From Urophycis tenuis (Eukaryota > Chordata > Actinopteri > Gadiformes > Phycidae), in assembly GCA_036785325.1 (NCBI GenBank), contig JAXIVH010000013.1, forward strand, positions 5,068,892 through 5,132,891: a stretch of DNA of 64,000 bases, read 5' to 3'. Made by a program: the position numbers and the translations under genes. Below, one piece after another: positions 1 to 10,883 of the stretch. The number at the start of each line of letters is the position of its first letter. Position 1 is the stretch's first letter. Under the pieces are notes generated by a model, which searched no databases, was not told the origin of the DNA, and was given only the letters and a program-made list of their open reading frames with translations.

Positions 1-907
1 TCAGGAGAACATCCGTCGTCTCATTAGGCGCATGCCCAGATGTTGTAGGGAGTGCATACAGGCACATGGAGGCCACACACACTACTGAGCCTCATTTTGA
101 ATTGTCTTGAATTTCGACAGTTGGATCAGCCTGTGATCAGATTTTTCCACTTTTTTCACGGTCTGTCTGCCACGCCCCCTTCTCCACTCGATTCAGACTC
201 GCAGGTTATTAGTGGAGGCGACAAATCAGCCCTTCACTATTCACCTGGGGTCGGATTGTCTCTGTATGGTTCATGCAAGCCGCTCCTGCAATTCATCCAT
301 CTCTCATTGGGTTAATGATTTTGATTTCCATTGATCATTCTTATGATCATGATGATTCATTTTGTTCTCAACGCATTCCAGTATGTAATGAATAAACATT
401 TTCAACTGGAATATTTAATTCAACGAGATCTAGGCCATGTTGTTTATGTGTTCCCTTTATTTTTGTGTGCAGTGTAGGCTATATATACACACTCTATATT
501 TATACACTATAAAGATACACTATAACTATCATGGTGTCATTAAAAGTGATCCCATTCCCTCGTCAACTATGCATCGCTACTCGTTTGAATTCCAAGATAG
601 TGCATAAAACCAGCAGAAATGGCTAGTATTTAAACTTGATTCTGGTCAGGTGACACGTTTGTCCACATAAGACAAAAAGATATAAAGACAAATCGACTAT
701 ACTATAAAAACAAAATAACTTAACATCTGTCAGAACAATCCACACACAACAGTAGAGAAGTAGAGTAGAACATTTGATTCGATTAGAATAGATTCAACTT
801 TTTGTCATTGTGCAGAGTACAGAGACAACGAAATGTAGAGCTGTATAGAACCATAGACCCTGGTGAGGACACCTCCCCAGGCCAGGTCTGTAAAAGGTTT
901 TTCTCAC
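1..907. other. Left flank, no gene seen
   Basis: I see no supported coding exon here on either strand. If the P450 exon to the right belongs to an intact gene, this is its first intron, because that gene runs leftwards and its second exon would lie here or outside the window. I looked for a typical CYP2 exon 2 and did not find one. The last part (about 765-840) resembles the 3' tail of a fish retroelement and is listed separately. Confidence 0.5.
765..845 (+). repeat. Retroelement 3' tail fragment
   Basis: The stretch has the pattern TTTTTGTCATTGTGCAGAGTA followed closely by ACAACGAAATGTAGAG. The same pattern recurs at about 17745-17840 with TTTATTGTCATTG and AGCAACGAAATGCAGAG. Two copies of a TTGTCATTG...ACGAAATG tail point to dispersed 3' ends of a non-LTR element or SINE. 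The family name is not determined. Confidence 0.45.
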
Positions 908-1069
908 CCGACTGAAATCTGGAATGGGGTTCTCAGCCCCAAATTCAAGGAGGTTCCCGAGGAGGGGTACAGCAAATGGACCTGGAGGGAAGTTGTCCCC
1001 TCTTTTGTTCATCGTGAGGAAGGTGAAGAGACACAAAACCACGAAGAACAGAACCAATGACCCAAACAT
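908..1069 (-). CDS. Cytochrome P450 family 2-like, first coding exon only
   Basis: A 54-codon open exon begins at ATG (1069) and ends at a good donor, CGG|GTGAGA (906-907). It encodes a hydrophobic N-terminal anchor (about residues 4-19, rich in L, F and V), a basic stop-transfer stretch (NKRGDN), the proline hinge FPPGP and the segment PLLGNLLEF. That order is diagnostic for microsomal CYP2-type P450s, which sit in the ER membrane and oxidise lipophilic substrates with electrons from P450 reductase. The exon ends at PDFSR, about where CYP2 exon 1 ends. No heme-binding exon is present because the rest would lie to the left. It may be an intact gene cut by the window edge or an orphan exon; I cannot tell. 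Confidence 0.7.
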
Positions 1070-1439
1070 GACTGAAGCCTGACTGCCATTAGCTGTGGAA
1101 CAAGAAAGTGCCACTCTCCTGTTCCTCTTCGCTGCTTTAGGCAAGTCCTGAACCACGGGTTACATAACTAGCCTGAGGAACCCTGGAGGTTAATGATACA
1201 CACAACAAGAGATAGCATTTGTTAAACTTAGTGATGTACTCAACAAGGGATAACATACAATACTGTATGCCAGGAAGAAGACTGTTGGTAGGAATTTAAT
1301 CATATCCCTACCAACAGAGATAGAGATGTAGCAAGTTAAGGAAGTGTAAGGAAGAGCACATTAGGGAATGTAAAGCTGATGTTTACCTACTTGTACAGAC
1401 CTGTAAAAAGGCCCATGATAGAAGGGTTGAATGTTGGTA

Positions 1440-1578
<139 letters not shown>

Positions 1579-3470
1579 TAAACAAAGTGAAGCAACAGTG
1601 TGCAGAAAGGCTTCTAGGTCAGGCACAGCAGTGTGTAACCTGTTCTAACAGAACCAGATTGTTTGAAACATGTATGCGTGCTGTGCCGTTGTGCCACTAG
1701 GCCATTGTGCCGTACGGACAAAATTTGTTTTTTTATAAATGATTGTGTCGTTTTTAATGCATTTTGAGGTATTTAATTTAGCTTAATATCTGAGGTGTTC
1801 TGCTACTTGTGTATGTGGTTGTGTGAATTGGGCTTACTACTCTGACAAAATGAGCACTGTTTTCAGAATAGTGCTTAAGCAATCATGTCACATGTATTAC
1901 TTCACAGCCATGATTCGTGTGTCATGTCAGATCAAGAATCTTATAATTCATCATCAACGGTGCAAATAAAATCTGTAGCAATGTTTGCTAAATGAGTAAT
2001 TCTTCTTCTTAAGGTGGGATGTAATGGAGTGAGTGTTGTTGCTGATGAAACTGGTTCAGGACCCGGACAGATCGGAGGAGAAACACGTTGTCCCAGATGA
2101 TGATGTGTCTGATTTGCTCTGCATCCAGCTGGTCTGCTGCTGTGATGATGGTGTGTAGTCTGTCTAAAAATGTGAGCTTGTGAGCTGTGGACCAAGGTTG
2201 GCATGGTGGTGGAGGAGCCCATTCTGCGTGATTGCAGCACGCATGTGGTGTTATTTTTTCATGACTGTTGAGTTACCGTGAAGCAGCTATGTGTCTGCAA
2301 ACCTGTTTGAGCACTTGGTTGTGGTATTTTGAAAGGCAGTGCCTGGAAATTGCAAAAAGTGTCCATGATCATGCTTTCATGCTTTTTCATGATTTCTGAA
2401 TACATTCTAAAGAATTGTGTTAGACTGTATGCAATGTTTTGCAAATAATGTGGGGCTAATATTTGCCCATAGTGATAAAGTGTAAGTAGAAAACTGTTAT
2501 AATGACTGCGTTCTTGGTATTCATAAACTGTTTCCTCTAGTGGCTAAATTACAAACAGCTAATTGTCCCTATAGGGGTTAGGTTCGTTTAGGTTTTAGGT
2601 TATATAGGGTTAAGTTTCTTTCTCAACTCGGCGTCTGGGGCTGCATTAGAATTGGAGCAATCCGATCAGAAATTCGAATTTCTTGCTGCATGTAAACGTA
2701 CTGAGTGAGAACAGGTTTAAAGTTGACACCTCCTGAGTCCACCCAGGAGTCAACCCAGAGCCTGAGAAACAGCGACCATTCCCGCTGCGGCCCTGAGCCC
2801 ACCTCGGTCTCTAGGAGACCCCGGCAGGACGAACTTTTCACCTGCGGAACCAACGAAGCGGAGCCGACAACCGCGGGGGACCGCATCCACAGCGACACCA
2901 GGGGACCGTATTTACGGTAACACCAGAGGACCGTGTTTACAGTGGCACAGAGCAGCTAACTGTGGTAGGTTATAGTCTATACTGTGTAGACTAAATATGC
3001 GTTAACATCGAGGTGTAACAAGGGGCTGAGGTTGACTTACTGCACTGTTTGCTCGGGGATCAGAAGTTAGAGATGACCGTAGGTGGTAGTTAGATTCCAA
3101 TGCATGCATGTTCCTTACGGTGCTTACCTGGAATCTCCTGCGGTATGATACCGGCCTGGTTCCGGCCTGGTACAAAGCTTCCAGCGGTACCGGACCCAAC
3201 AGAACCTTCATGTCTAAAGGACGGATCTTAATCGGGCCTACTCAGCGCTACAGGCATACTTCGAGATAACGGGACCTCTTCACGTGTTCTTATTATGTTA
3301 TATTATATTGTGCCATGATACCACAAGAGTATGTCGTTTTGAAACATTTCCATTGTCAGCTAGTAGGGTCAGGTAGAGCATGTGTTACTTACCGACCTGT
3401 ATGGTACATGTACAGGTGTGTTTAAATAGCAGATCTATCTGTCTGTCTATCTATCTATATAGGTCATGTT
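1579..3470. other. Intergenic spacer
   Basis: No supported gene. It lies between the P450 exon and psme3ip1, which diverge from it. A piece of a dispersed inverted-repeat element ends at about 2706. The 3' part (about 3060-3300) is moderately GC-rich and could carry the psme3ip1 promoter, but I see no clear TATA box or defined start site. Confidence 0.5.
2655..2706. mobile_element. Solo end of the MITE family found in the atp2b2 intron
   Basis: GAAATTCGAATTTCTTGCTG followed by CATGTAAACGTACTGAG matches the terminal repeat of three longer copies in the intron of the calcium ATPase gene (57744-59063). Only one end is present, so this is a broken or deleted copy. Confidence 0.7.
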
Positions 3471-3604
3471 TATCACGTGTGTTTTGTGTTCCATGAATGC
3501 AGCCTTCTAAGTGACGTCTTCATTGACCGCTGCACAGGTAGGCTGCACCAGAACGGAACAGAATACTTTTTATTTTTCATTATATCTTCTTTTAGATTTA
3601 AGAG

Positions 3605-3607
<3 letters not shown>

Positions 3608-3675
<68 letters not shown>
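3608..3675 (+). repeat. (GT)n just upstream of the psme3ip1 start codon
   Basis: About 66 bp of GT repeat ends six bases before the ATG at 3681, so it is probably in the 5' untranslated part of the first coding exon. A matching (CA)n run starts directly after the donor of the same exon. Confidence 0.95.
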
Positions 3676-3680
3676 AGGGG

Positions 3681-3807
3681 ATGGAAGGGGCCGTGGCAGG
3701 AGGCGCAGACCTCACCAGGAAGTTTGTGTCCGAGGCAGAACTTGATGAGAAGAGGAAGAAGAGACAGGAGGAGTGGGAACAGGTCCGCAAACCAGATGAC
3801 CCCGAAG

Positions 3808-3871
<64 letters not shown>

Positions 3872-5420
3872 ATCTTTGTGTGTGTCAGACTCAGTCAGCA
3901 TCATGTTCCAGGATAGATGATGCATGGCCATTGCTTGGCCATTAATGTAGACCATGTTTTAATAGAAATGAAATTAAATAGTCTGTATGTCTTTTGCATG
4001 GAATATATCATCAATATTAATTGTGTGTGTGTGTGTGTGCAGAGGCTCCAGAGGAGGACTATGACCACCGCTGTCTGTTCGACCGCCTCCAGGAGCAGAA
4101 GGATAAGAAGCAGGAGGAGTTTGAGGAGCAGTTCAAATTCAGTATGACCCCTGACCTCAAACCCTAGCCCCAAACCCCCCATAACCACTAACCACCCATA
4201 AGCCCAAACCATAATATGTAGCACAATGAACAATACCATGTATCATATCATGTAACATAATAACATGTAGCATGACATGTAGCATAACATACAGCATTAC
4301 ATGTAGCATTATAACATGAAGCATACCTTGTAGCATAAGATGTAGCAAATCATGTGACAAAATGATAAAATGCTCAACTGTCACGTTTCCATGGTGACAG
4401 AGAACATGGTGAAGGGATTGGATGAGGATGAGAGTCACTTCCTGGATGAGGTCTCCCGGCAACAGAGTCTGGTGGAGAAACAACGAAGAGACGAGGAGAA
4501 GAAGGAGCTGCTAGAGTACAGAATATCCTTTTTTTATTTCATACAGCATTATACTTATTCATACGAGTATATTACATTCATCAAACAGGGTATGGTTAAG
4601 GGGTATAGGGTAGGCTGTTGAAACTGGCTCAAGGGGTACAGGGGTACAGTGCTCCTTAATGTTTGAACAGTGCCCTTGTCAAGCGAGCGGGCGGCGAACC
4701 AGAGAAGAAGGCGGGGCCAAAGCCGGTAGGGACAGAGCTAAAGACAAGCCACTTATCTCAGGCTCATCTATTGGCCGGAGCTGTCAAAAGACGCAGGTAA
4801 ACAGCCAATCAGGGATGAAGGGGGTTGTCCAACTGGAAAGACATCTTTAAAGTTGATTAGTGTGTGGAGACCGGAGATAAGTTCTGGTGCGATTCTTTCA
4901 GTTCGTCTCAGTCCTCAGACAGTGGCAAGAAACCTAAGGTAGCCATGGCGACCGGAGCCTCAGGACAGGACACAGGTCAGTGATCACTATGGGATGTAAA
5001 AACCTGTTGTCTACTCAATCACAGTTTCATTATAAACCTCAGTGCTGACAAAGTTCATGCTAGCTGCACCCCAACCCTGTTGGTGGTGGTGGTGGTGGTG
5101 GAGGAGGAGGAGGAGGAGGAGGAGGTAGTGAATCTGTCTCTCTTCCAGAGGGCAGAGGAGGAGGAGGAGGAGGAGGAGGAGGAGGAGGTGGTGGTAATGA
5201 ATGTGTTTCCCTTCCAGAGGTGGGAGGAGGACGGGCCCTGGGGGCCCAGAGGCTGGTTCTCCCCTCAGCGGCCGTGTGTGTGGGGGTGTTGCCCGGGCTG
5301 GGGGTGTTGCCCGGGCTGGGGGTGTACTCTGGCAGCAGCGACTCGGAGAGCAGCTCAGACAGCGAAGGTAGCGTGGACGTCCTGCTGTGGAGCCCACGCA
5401 GCGGCCGGGCCTTCCACTAG
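3681..5420 (+). CDS. psme3ip1: PSME3-interacting protein (FAM192A/NIP30), complete, six coding exons
   Basis: Coding exons: 3681-3807, 4043-4141, 4401-4522, 4669-4796, 4902-4975 and 5218-5420 (stop TAG); 250 residues, against about 254 in mammals. The N-terminal KFVSEAELDEKRKKRQEEWE, then QEEFEEQFKF, GLDEDESHFLDEVSRQQ and LLAGAVK match the NIP30 domain. The C-terminus keeps the acidic serine stretch YSGSSDSESSSDSEG. In mammals this nuclear protein binds the PA28-gamma (PSME3) proteasome activator, and the phosphorylated serine tract mediates binding. Oddities: the segment GVLPGL is duplicated; the intron after residue R116 is U12-type; an upstream copy of the last acceptor could add an in-frame glycine-rich insert; and the C-terminal tail after the serine tract differs from mammals and stops inside a repeat. 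The first ATG was chosen because the family start is a few residues before the conserved FVSEAELDE. Confidence 0.93.
3810..3867 (+). repeat. (CA)n directly after the first psme3ip1 donor
   Basis: The donor reads GAAG|GTACACACAC and leads straight into about 58 bp of CA repeat. It is complementary to the (GT)n on the other side of the same exon. Confidence 0.95.
4202..4360 (+). repeat. Short tandem repeat in psme3ip1 intron 2
   Basis: Degenerate repeats of CATGTAGCATAA-like units lie between coding exons 2 and 3. No exon or splice site is involved. Confidence 0.7.
4523..4668 (+). other. U12-type AT-AC intron in psme3ip1
   Basis: Exon 3 ends TACAGA and the intron opens ATATCCTTTTTTT, a perfect U12 5' splice site. 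The branch motif GCTCCTTAAT lies at about 4651-4660 and the intron closes with TTTGAAC, giving an AC 3' end at 4668, roughly ten bases after the branch. Joining these ends keeps the frame from LLEYR into SALVKRAGGEP and on to the conserved LLAGAVK segment. No GT-AG alternative nearby restores the frame. It would be removed by the minor spliceosome. Confidence 0.9.
5091..5217 (+). repeat. Duplicated (GGA)n-plus-acceptor block before the last psme3ip1 exon
   Basis: Two similar blocks follow each other. Each has a GGT/GGA run, then AATGAATGTGT or AGTGAATCTGT, then a pyrimidine stretch ending TTCCAG|AGG. The acceptors are at 5147-5148 and 5216-5217, 69 bp apart, and the frame between them is open. 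Confidence 0.85.
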
Positions 5421-5475
<55 letters not shown>

Positions 5476-5708
5476 GCCTACCACTAGACACACACACACA
5501 GGGCCTACCACTAGACACACACACACAGGGCCTACCACTAGACACACACACACACACACACAGGGCCTACCACTACACACACACACACACACACACACAC
5601 AGGGCCTACCACTAGACACACACTTACACAGGGCCTACCACTAGACACACACACACACAGGGCCTACCACTAAACACACACACACACACACACACAGGGC
5701 CTACCACT

Positions 5709-5757
<49 letters not shown>

Positions 5758-5785
5758 ACCTACCACTACACACACACACACACAC
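5404..5785 (+). repeat. Minisatellite made of the psme3ip1 stop-codon region
   Basis: About nine units of GGGCCTACCACTAGACACAC with CA runs of varying length. The first unit is the coding end itself (GGGCCTTCCACTAGACATAC), so the repeat appears to have grown from the last codons and the stop codon. All later units lie in the 3' untranslated region. Confidence 0.9.
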
Positions 5786-5939
5786 ACTGAATGCAGAGCT
5801 ATGCGCCCTCAGAGTCTTCCAGCTCCATAAGAATGTTGAGGATATATTCTATGTAAATCATGTATAGATGATATGAAATGTTGATGATATGAAATATGAA
5901 ATGTGTTAAAACATGGTCTGCATGAATTGGCCAGCAAGC

Positions 5940-6240
5940 TGCATCTGTTAGTTATGTAAGGGGTTAGGGTTAGTCATGCAAGTGGTCAGTTGTGTAAGGG
6001 GTTAGTTGAGTTAGGGTTAGTTGATTAAGGGGTTAGGCTAAGTTGTGTTCAGGAAACTGAGTTGTGTTAGGGTTAGTTGATTAAGGGGTTAGGGTTAGTG
6101 TTAGTTGTGTTAAGGTAACTGAGATGTGTTAGGGTTAGTTGATTAAGGGGTTAGGGTTAGTGTTAGTTGTGTTAAGGTAACTGAGATGTGTTAGGGTTAG
6201 TTGATTAAGGGGTTAGGGTTAGTTCTGTTGGGGGTTAGTT
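5940..6240 (+). repeat. Tandem repeat with telomere-like GTTAGGGTTAG words
   Basis: Units of about 60 bp contain TTAGGGTTAGTTGATTAAGG and GTGTTAAGGTAACTGAG. The TTAGGG words are part of longer imperfect units, not a pure telomeric array. Confidence 0.85.
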
Positions 6241-6307
6241 TTCTTGTTTTCACAGCTGTGAATGACTCTTTGTCCGTGGTGGAAATTCTGCAATGGCAAA
6301 TATTTCA

Positions 6308-6313
6308 AATAAA
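6308..6313 (+). terminator. Candidate psme3ip1 polyadenylation signal
   Basis: AATAAA about 890 bases after the stop codon. Further AATAAA hexamers at about 6591 and 6699 are alternatives; I cannot choose between them from sequence. Confidence 0.4.
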
Positions 6314-6719
6314 TATCATTTAAGCCATTTCTGATTACTCTATTTATTTTGAAACAGGGGAAATTGATGTACAATTATTATTATTTGTTTTGCTGACATG
6401 GCCCCTCCCCATCTCACAGTTTAAGCTGACCCAATCCCGAGCCTTAACGATGACGTCATGCCCCTCCTCCCCCTCCCCCAGTCCCTGGTACTGCAGCGTG
6501 CCATTGGCTGAGGGAACAGTGATTGACAGCTGTGAAGCAATGAAGAGACTGCTTAGATTGTTGTCACATGATGGACACTTGTTGTGAACCAATAAAAGAC
6601 AGAAGGTGGAGCTGGAGAGCTTATCTATTGGTCAAAAAAAATGTTGAGATGTTTTTATGTTTTGTTTTATTTGTTTGAGACGTGAAGTGATGGAGGTGAA
6701 TAAAGAGCTCTTACCATCT

Positions 6720-7729
6720 GCCTGGTGTCACTTACTGAGACAAACATAAGCCTTATTAAACATAATCCTTATTATTCACTTCATTATATCTTGCACACAC
6801 GACTATACATATCATGAAAGTACCTTACTTTTATTATATCATTAAATAAGTATATTCTCTACATATCAAGGCAGTTCATTGTCACATGTTTTAAATCAGT
6901 CCGTTTCACATGTGACGTCAGCTCTCCGACCCACCCCACTACGTAGTGGGGGCTCGAACCAGCAACCCAAGGTGAAAACCTGTGCTTAAGCAGATGACTG
7001 GAGCGGGGTCAGGCGGAGCTGCCCAAGCTGTGTGGTTGTGTACGGGTGTGAGGTGGGTTAGTTTGTGAGCAGGGCAACACCAGGTGGGTTACAGTTACCT
7101 CGGATCAAAGAGGGACTTCATTTAAACACATTTTCTTTTAAACTTTATTGACCTGAGTGTTGACATAGACAACATTTTATAGAAAAGTAATCGATAACAC
7201 TTTGGTACAAACATCCACATCCATGCACATATTGGTACAACAAAGTACACACATGTCCACAGCATTAAGATACGCCAGAAACGTCTAAAATGTGTTGTTC
7301 TGAAGGATAACATAATAGCCTACGTACAATAAATGCATTTCCAAAACGTCAGAATCCACTTTAGAAAATAGTTTTCCCACAACAATTGGCCTTCGACAGT
7401 CATAAACTGAGCCGAGAAACAATGTTACAAAGTTATAATAATAGTTATAATAATAATATTTTATATATATAAAATAATATATTATATATATATCGTAAAA
7501 TAATATCTATTTAATGTATCATTTTATAAAATCATGCATCTGCGGTCATCCGTGTTTTGTAAACAGTGCGACAAAGTTGGCGACATGCATAAGAAAGACT
7601 AAAGTATTAACTATTAACTAGTACTCACTAAAGAACTCTGAAGACTAAAGTACTAACCATTAACTTGTACCAACTAAAGTATCAAAAATGGCCAAATTAT
7701 GAAACAGCCCAAGTCTGGCTCCTATAGTA

Positions 7730-7733
<4 letters not shown>
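6720..7733. other. Intergenic, AT-rich, no gene seen
   Basis: No supported exon. Around 6930-6975 a stretch reads as a tRNA-like B box on the minus strand (GGTTCGAGCCC) beside a short palindrome CCACTACGTAGTGG, suggesting a decayed SINE. A TA-rich tract lies at about 7436-7520. Confidence 0.5.
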
Positions 7734-7783
<50 letters not shown>

Positions 7784-7868
7784 TGCATGTGTGTGTGTTT
7801 GTGTGTGTCTGCATGTGCGCATGTGTGTGCATGTGCGTGTGTGTGCGTGCGTGAGTGCGTGCGTGTGA
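7734..7868. repeat. (TG)n microsatellite
   Basis: TG repeat passing into TGTGCATGTGCG variants at its right end. Confidence 0.95.
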
Positions 7869-8559
7869 AAACGTGGCCATGGTTGATCAGAGCTAATGCA
7901 TGGAGAACACAGCAGGTCACTTGGTGGTTCAGGGAGAAAACTTGACAGTTGAATACTTTTTTCAGCCCTACCTGTGTAGGAAAAATGCTGTGCTCTACGA
8001 GTGGGGCTTCCTCACAAGATGGAGCCCGGCGTCATATACCCTCACACTCCCTACTGTGACAGCCCTAACACAGCAAACCGCTGCTTCTCCTGCCACCAGG
8101 CTCAGAGGAACATAAAAAACAACATGGTTTGACCACACAAACCAAGGGGCCCAGAACACATCTAAGAACCAAGAGAACTTATTGTACTTAGTTTCTGGGT
8201 CACCGAAGTGGCAAGTAAACTTGATTTGACCAATTTCCTAGGGTTCCTGGCAAATTTGGTCGGTGACTTAGTTTGTTTACCCAGAATAAAGCCACAAAAT
8301 ATCCACGTCTGTCAATGTTTTGATGAAGGCTGCTCTACTCTGCCATCACAGCTGTTCTCACAAACCAAGGACTTTGTTTTCAAAGATCGAATGGCTGTCT
8401 GCAATTTACTGCAGACTGGTTTGAGGAATCACGCTCTGGGTTTTAGTAGCTTCTAGGGGTGTGTCACTATCTATATTCACTGATTCTGGTATACAAGAAC
8501 AAGGGAATTTTGTGGGTAAGTAAGTAATTAAACAGGAATCAACCACACCAAAACAGGGC

Positions 8560-9062
8560 TTTTGTTAATATAGGGTAAGATTAAGACTTCAGTAGAATGT
8601 GGTTGAGTTCAGATTTTAAGTGAGTGTATATTAGGGTTGAGACTTCAGCTGAATGTAGGCTAGGGATTAGACTATAATGTATGTTAGGGTTAAGTCGTTA
8701 ATTTAATGTGGGTTAGGGTTAAGTCGTTAACTTAATGTAGGTTAGGGTTAAGACTTAAAGTTAATGTAGGTTAGGCTGAAGACTCCACTCCACTGACCAC
8801 TGATGGCTGTAGCGATTTGGGTCGGCCAATTGTAGAAGAATTCTTCTTCAATTCTCCTTATGTTTACTATAGAGGACATAGGTTAATGATAGGGCCTGGG
8901 TTAACCTTAACCCTAACCTAGGGTAGGTAGCCTTGGTTACCTAGGCTAGGGTTAGGACAACCATAATCTAGGTTAGTGTGAGGACTAGGTTACCCTAAAT
9001 TAGGGTCAGGACAACCATAATCTAGGTTAGTGTTGTGACAAGGTTAACCTAGGTTAGGGCTC
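8560..9062 (+). repeat. Degenerate TTAGGG-containing tandem repeat
   Basis: Two arrays. The left one has units like GTTAGGGTTAAGTCGTTAAC with AATGTAG spacers. The right one (about 8880-9060) has units like GGACAACCATAATCTAGGTT. No coding potential. Confidence 0.85.
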
Positions 9063-9173
9063 AACGATAGGGGAACTTATCCAGCACTGATATGAAGGTA
9101 AATACTACAGCGATACATTGACAACAGAGCAGCATATTACAGGTCACCAAGAACAACATGCATGAAGCCACAA

Positions 9174-9373
9174 NNNNNNNNNNNNNNNNNNNNNNNNNNN
9201 NNNNNNNNNNNNNNNNNNNNNNNNNNNNNNNNNNNNNNNNNNNNNNNNNNNNNNNNNNNNNNNNNNNNNNNNNNNNNNNNNNNNNNNNNNNNNNNNNNNN
9301 NNNNNNNNNNNNNNNNNNNNNNNNNNNNNNNNNNNNNNNNNNNNNNNNNNNNNNNNNNNNNNNNNNNNNNNNN
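9174..9373. other. Assembly gap (200 N)
   Basis: Exactly 200 unknown bases. The hyaluronidase reading frame is open up to its right edge, so the start codon and signal peptide of that gene are lost here or further upstream. Confidence 1.
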
Positions 9374-10313
9374 GCCGGTCCGACCCCCACACCGTCCCCC
9401 CCCTCCACCCCGGTCACCACTTCATGTTCCTGTGGAATGCCCCCACCGAGCTCTGCCAGTCCCGATTCGCCGTGCCCCTGGACCTGTCCTACTTTCAGGT
9501 GGTGAGCAGCACCCTGCGCACCGTCACCAACCAGACCGTGTCCATCTTCTACACCGACCGCTTCGGCCTGTTCCCCTACGTGGATGAGGACACCGGGGAG
9601 ATGTACGACGAGGGCCTGCCCCAGCTGGTGGACCTGGACGAGCACCACGAGGAGGCCGAGGACGACATCCGCTACTACATGCCTGACCGGCGGCCCGGCC
9701 TGGCCGTGCTGGACTTCGAGGAGTGGCGGCCCCAGTGGGTGCGCAACTGGGGCAGTAAGGACATCTACCGGCAGATCTCCATAGACACCACCAGGAAGAA
9801 GAACCCCGGCCTCAGCGATGAGGAGGTGGAGGCGCGGGCCGAGGCGTCCTTTGAGCGCGCCGCCAAGAAGTACTTCCTGCGGTCGCTGCGGATCGGGAAG
9901 CGCCTGAGGGGCAGTCGGCTGTGGGGGTACTACCTGTACCCCGACTGCTACAACTACGACTACAACCAGGACATGGCGGACTACAACGGGGAGTGTCCTT
10001 CGCTGGAGCAGAAGAGGAACGACCGCCTGCTGTGGCTGTGGAAGGAGAGCACCGCCCTCTTCCCCTCCATCTACCTGGAGCTGGTGCTGCGCGGGACCCC
10101 GCAGGCCCGCCCCTTCGTCCGCCACCGCATCCAGGAGGCGGTCCGGGTGTCGCGCCTGGCCGACCCCAGCTTCTCCACCCCCATCTACGCCTACATCCGC
10201 CCCGTCTTCAAGGACAGCGTGGATATCTACATGTCAGAGGTGAGCGTGTGTGGTTCTGTATGATGCTGAGTGTGTGTGTGTGTGTGTGTGTGTGTGGTTC
10301 TGTATGATGCTGA

Positions 10314-10367
<54 letters not shown>

Positions 10368-10457
10368 TTCTGTATGATGTTGAGTGTGTGTGTGGTTCTG
10401 TATGATGCTGAGTGTCTGTGTGTGTGTGTGTGTGTGTGTGGTTCTGTATGATGCTGA

Positions 10458-10501
<44 letters not shown>

Positions 10502-10545
10502 TTCTGTATGATGTTGAGTGTGTGTGTGGTTCTGTATGATGCTGA

Positions 10546-10599
<54 letters not shown>

Positions 10600-10615
10600 T
10601 TCTGTATGATGCTGA

Positions 10616-10657
<42 letters not shown>

Positions 10658-10701
10658 TTCTGTATGATGTTGAGTGTGTGTGTGGTTCTGTATGATGCTG
10701 A

Positions 10702-10734
<33 letters not shown>

Positions 10735-10751
10735 GTTCTGTATGATGCTGA

Positions 10752-10793
<42 letters not shown>

Positions 10794-10837
10794 TTCTGTA
10801 TGATGTTGAGTGTGTGTGTGGTTCTGTATGATGCTGA

Positions 10838-10883
<46 letters not shown>

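Noticed and set aside
5940..6240. Interstitial telomere
   Set aside because: TTAGGG words are embedded in longer degenerate units, here and at 8560-9062; no uninterrupted (TTAGGG)n.
9061..10125. 354-codon minus-strand frame
   Set aside because: It crosses the 200-N gap and is the GC-rich antisense shadow of the hyaluronidase exon.
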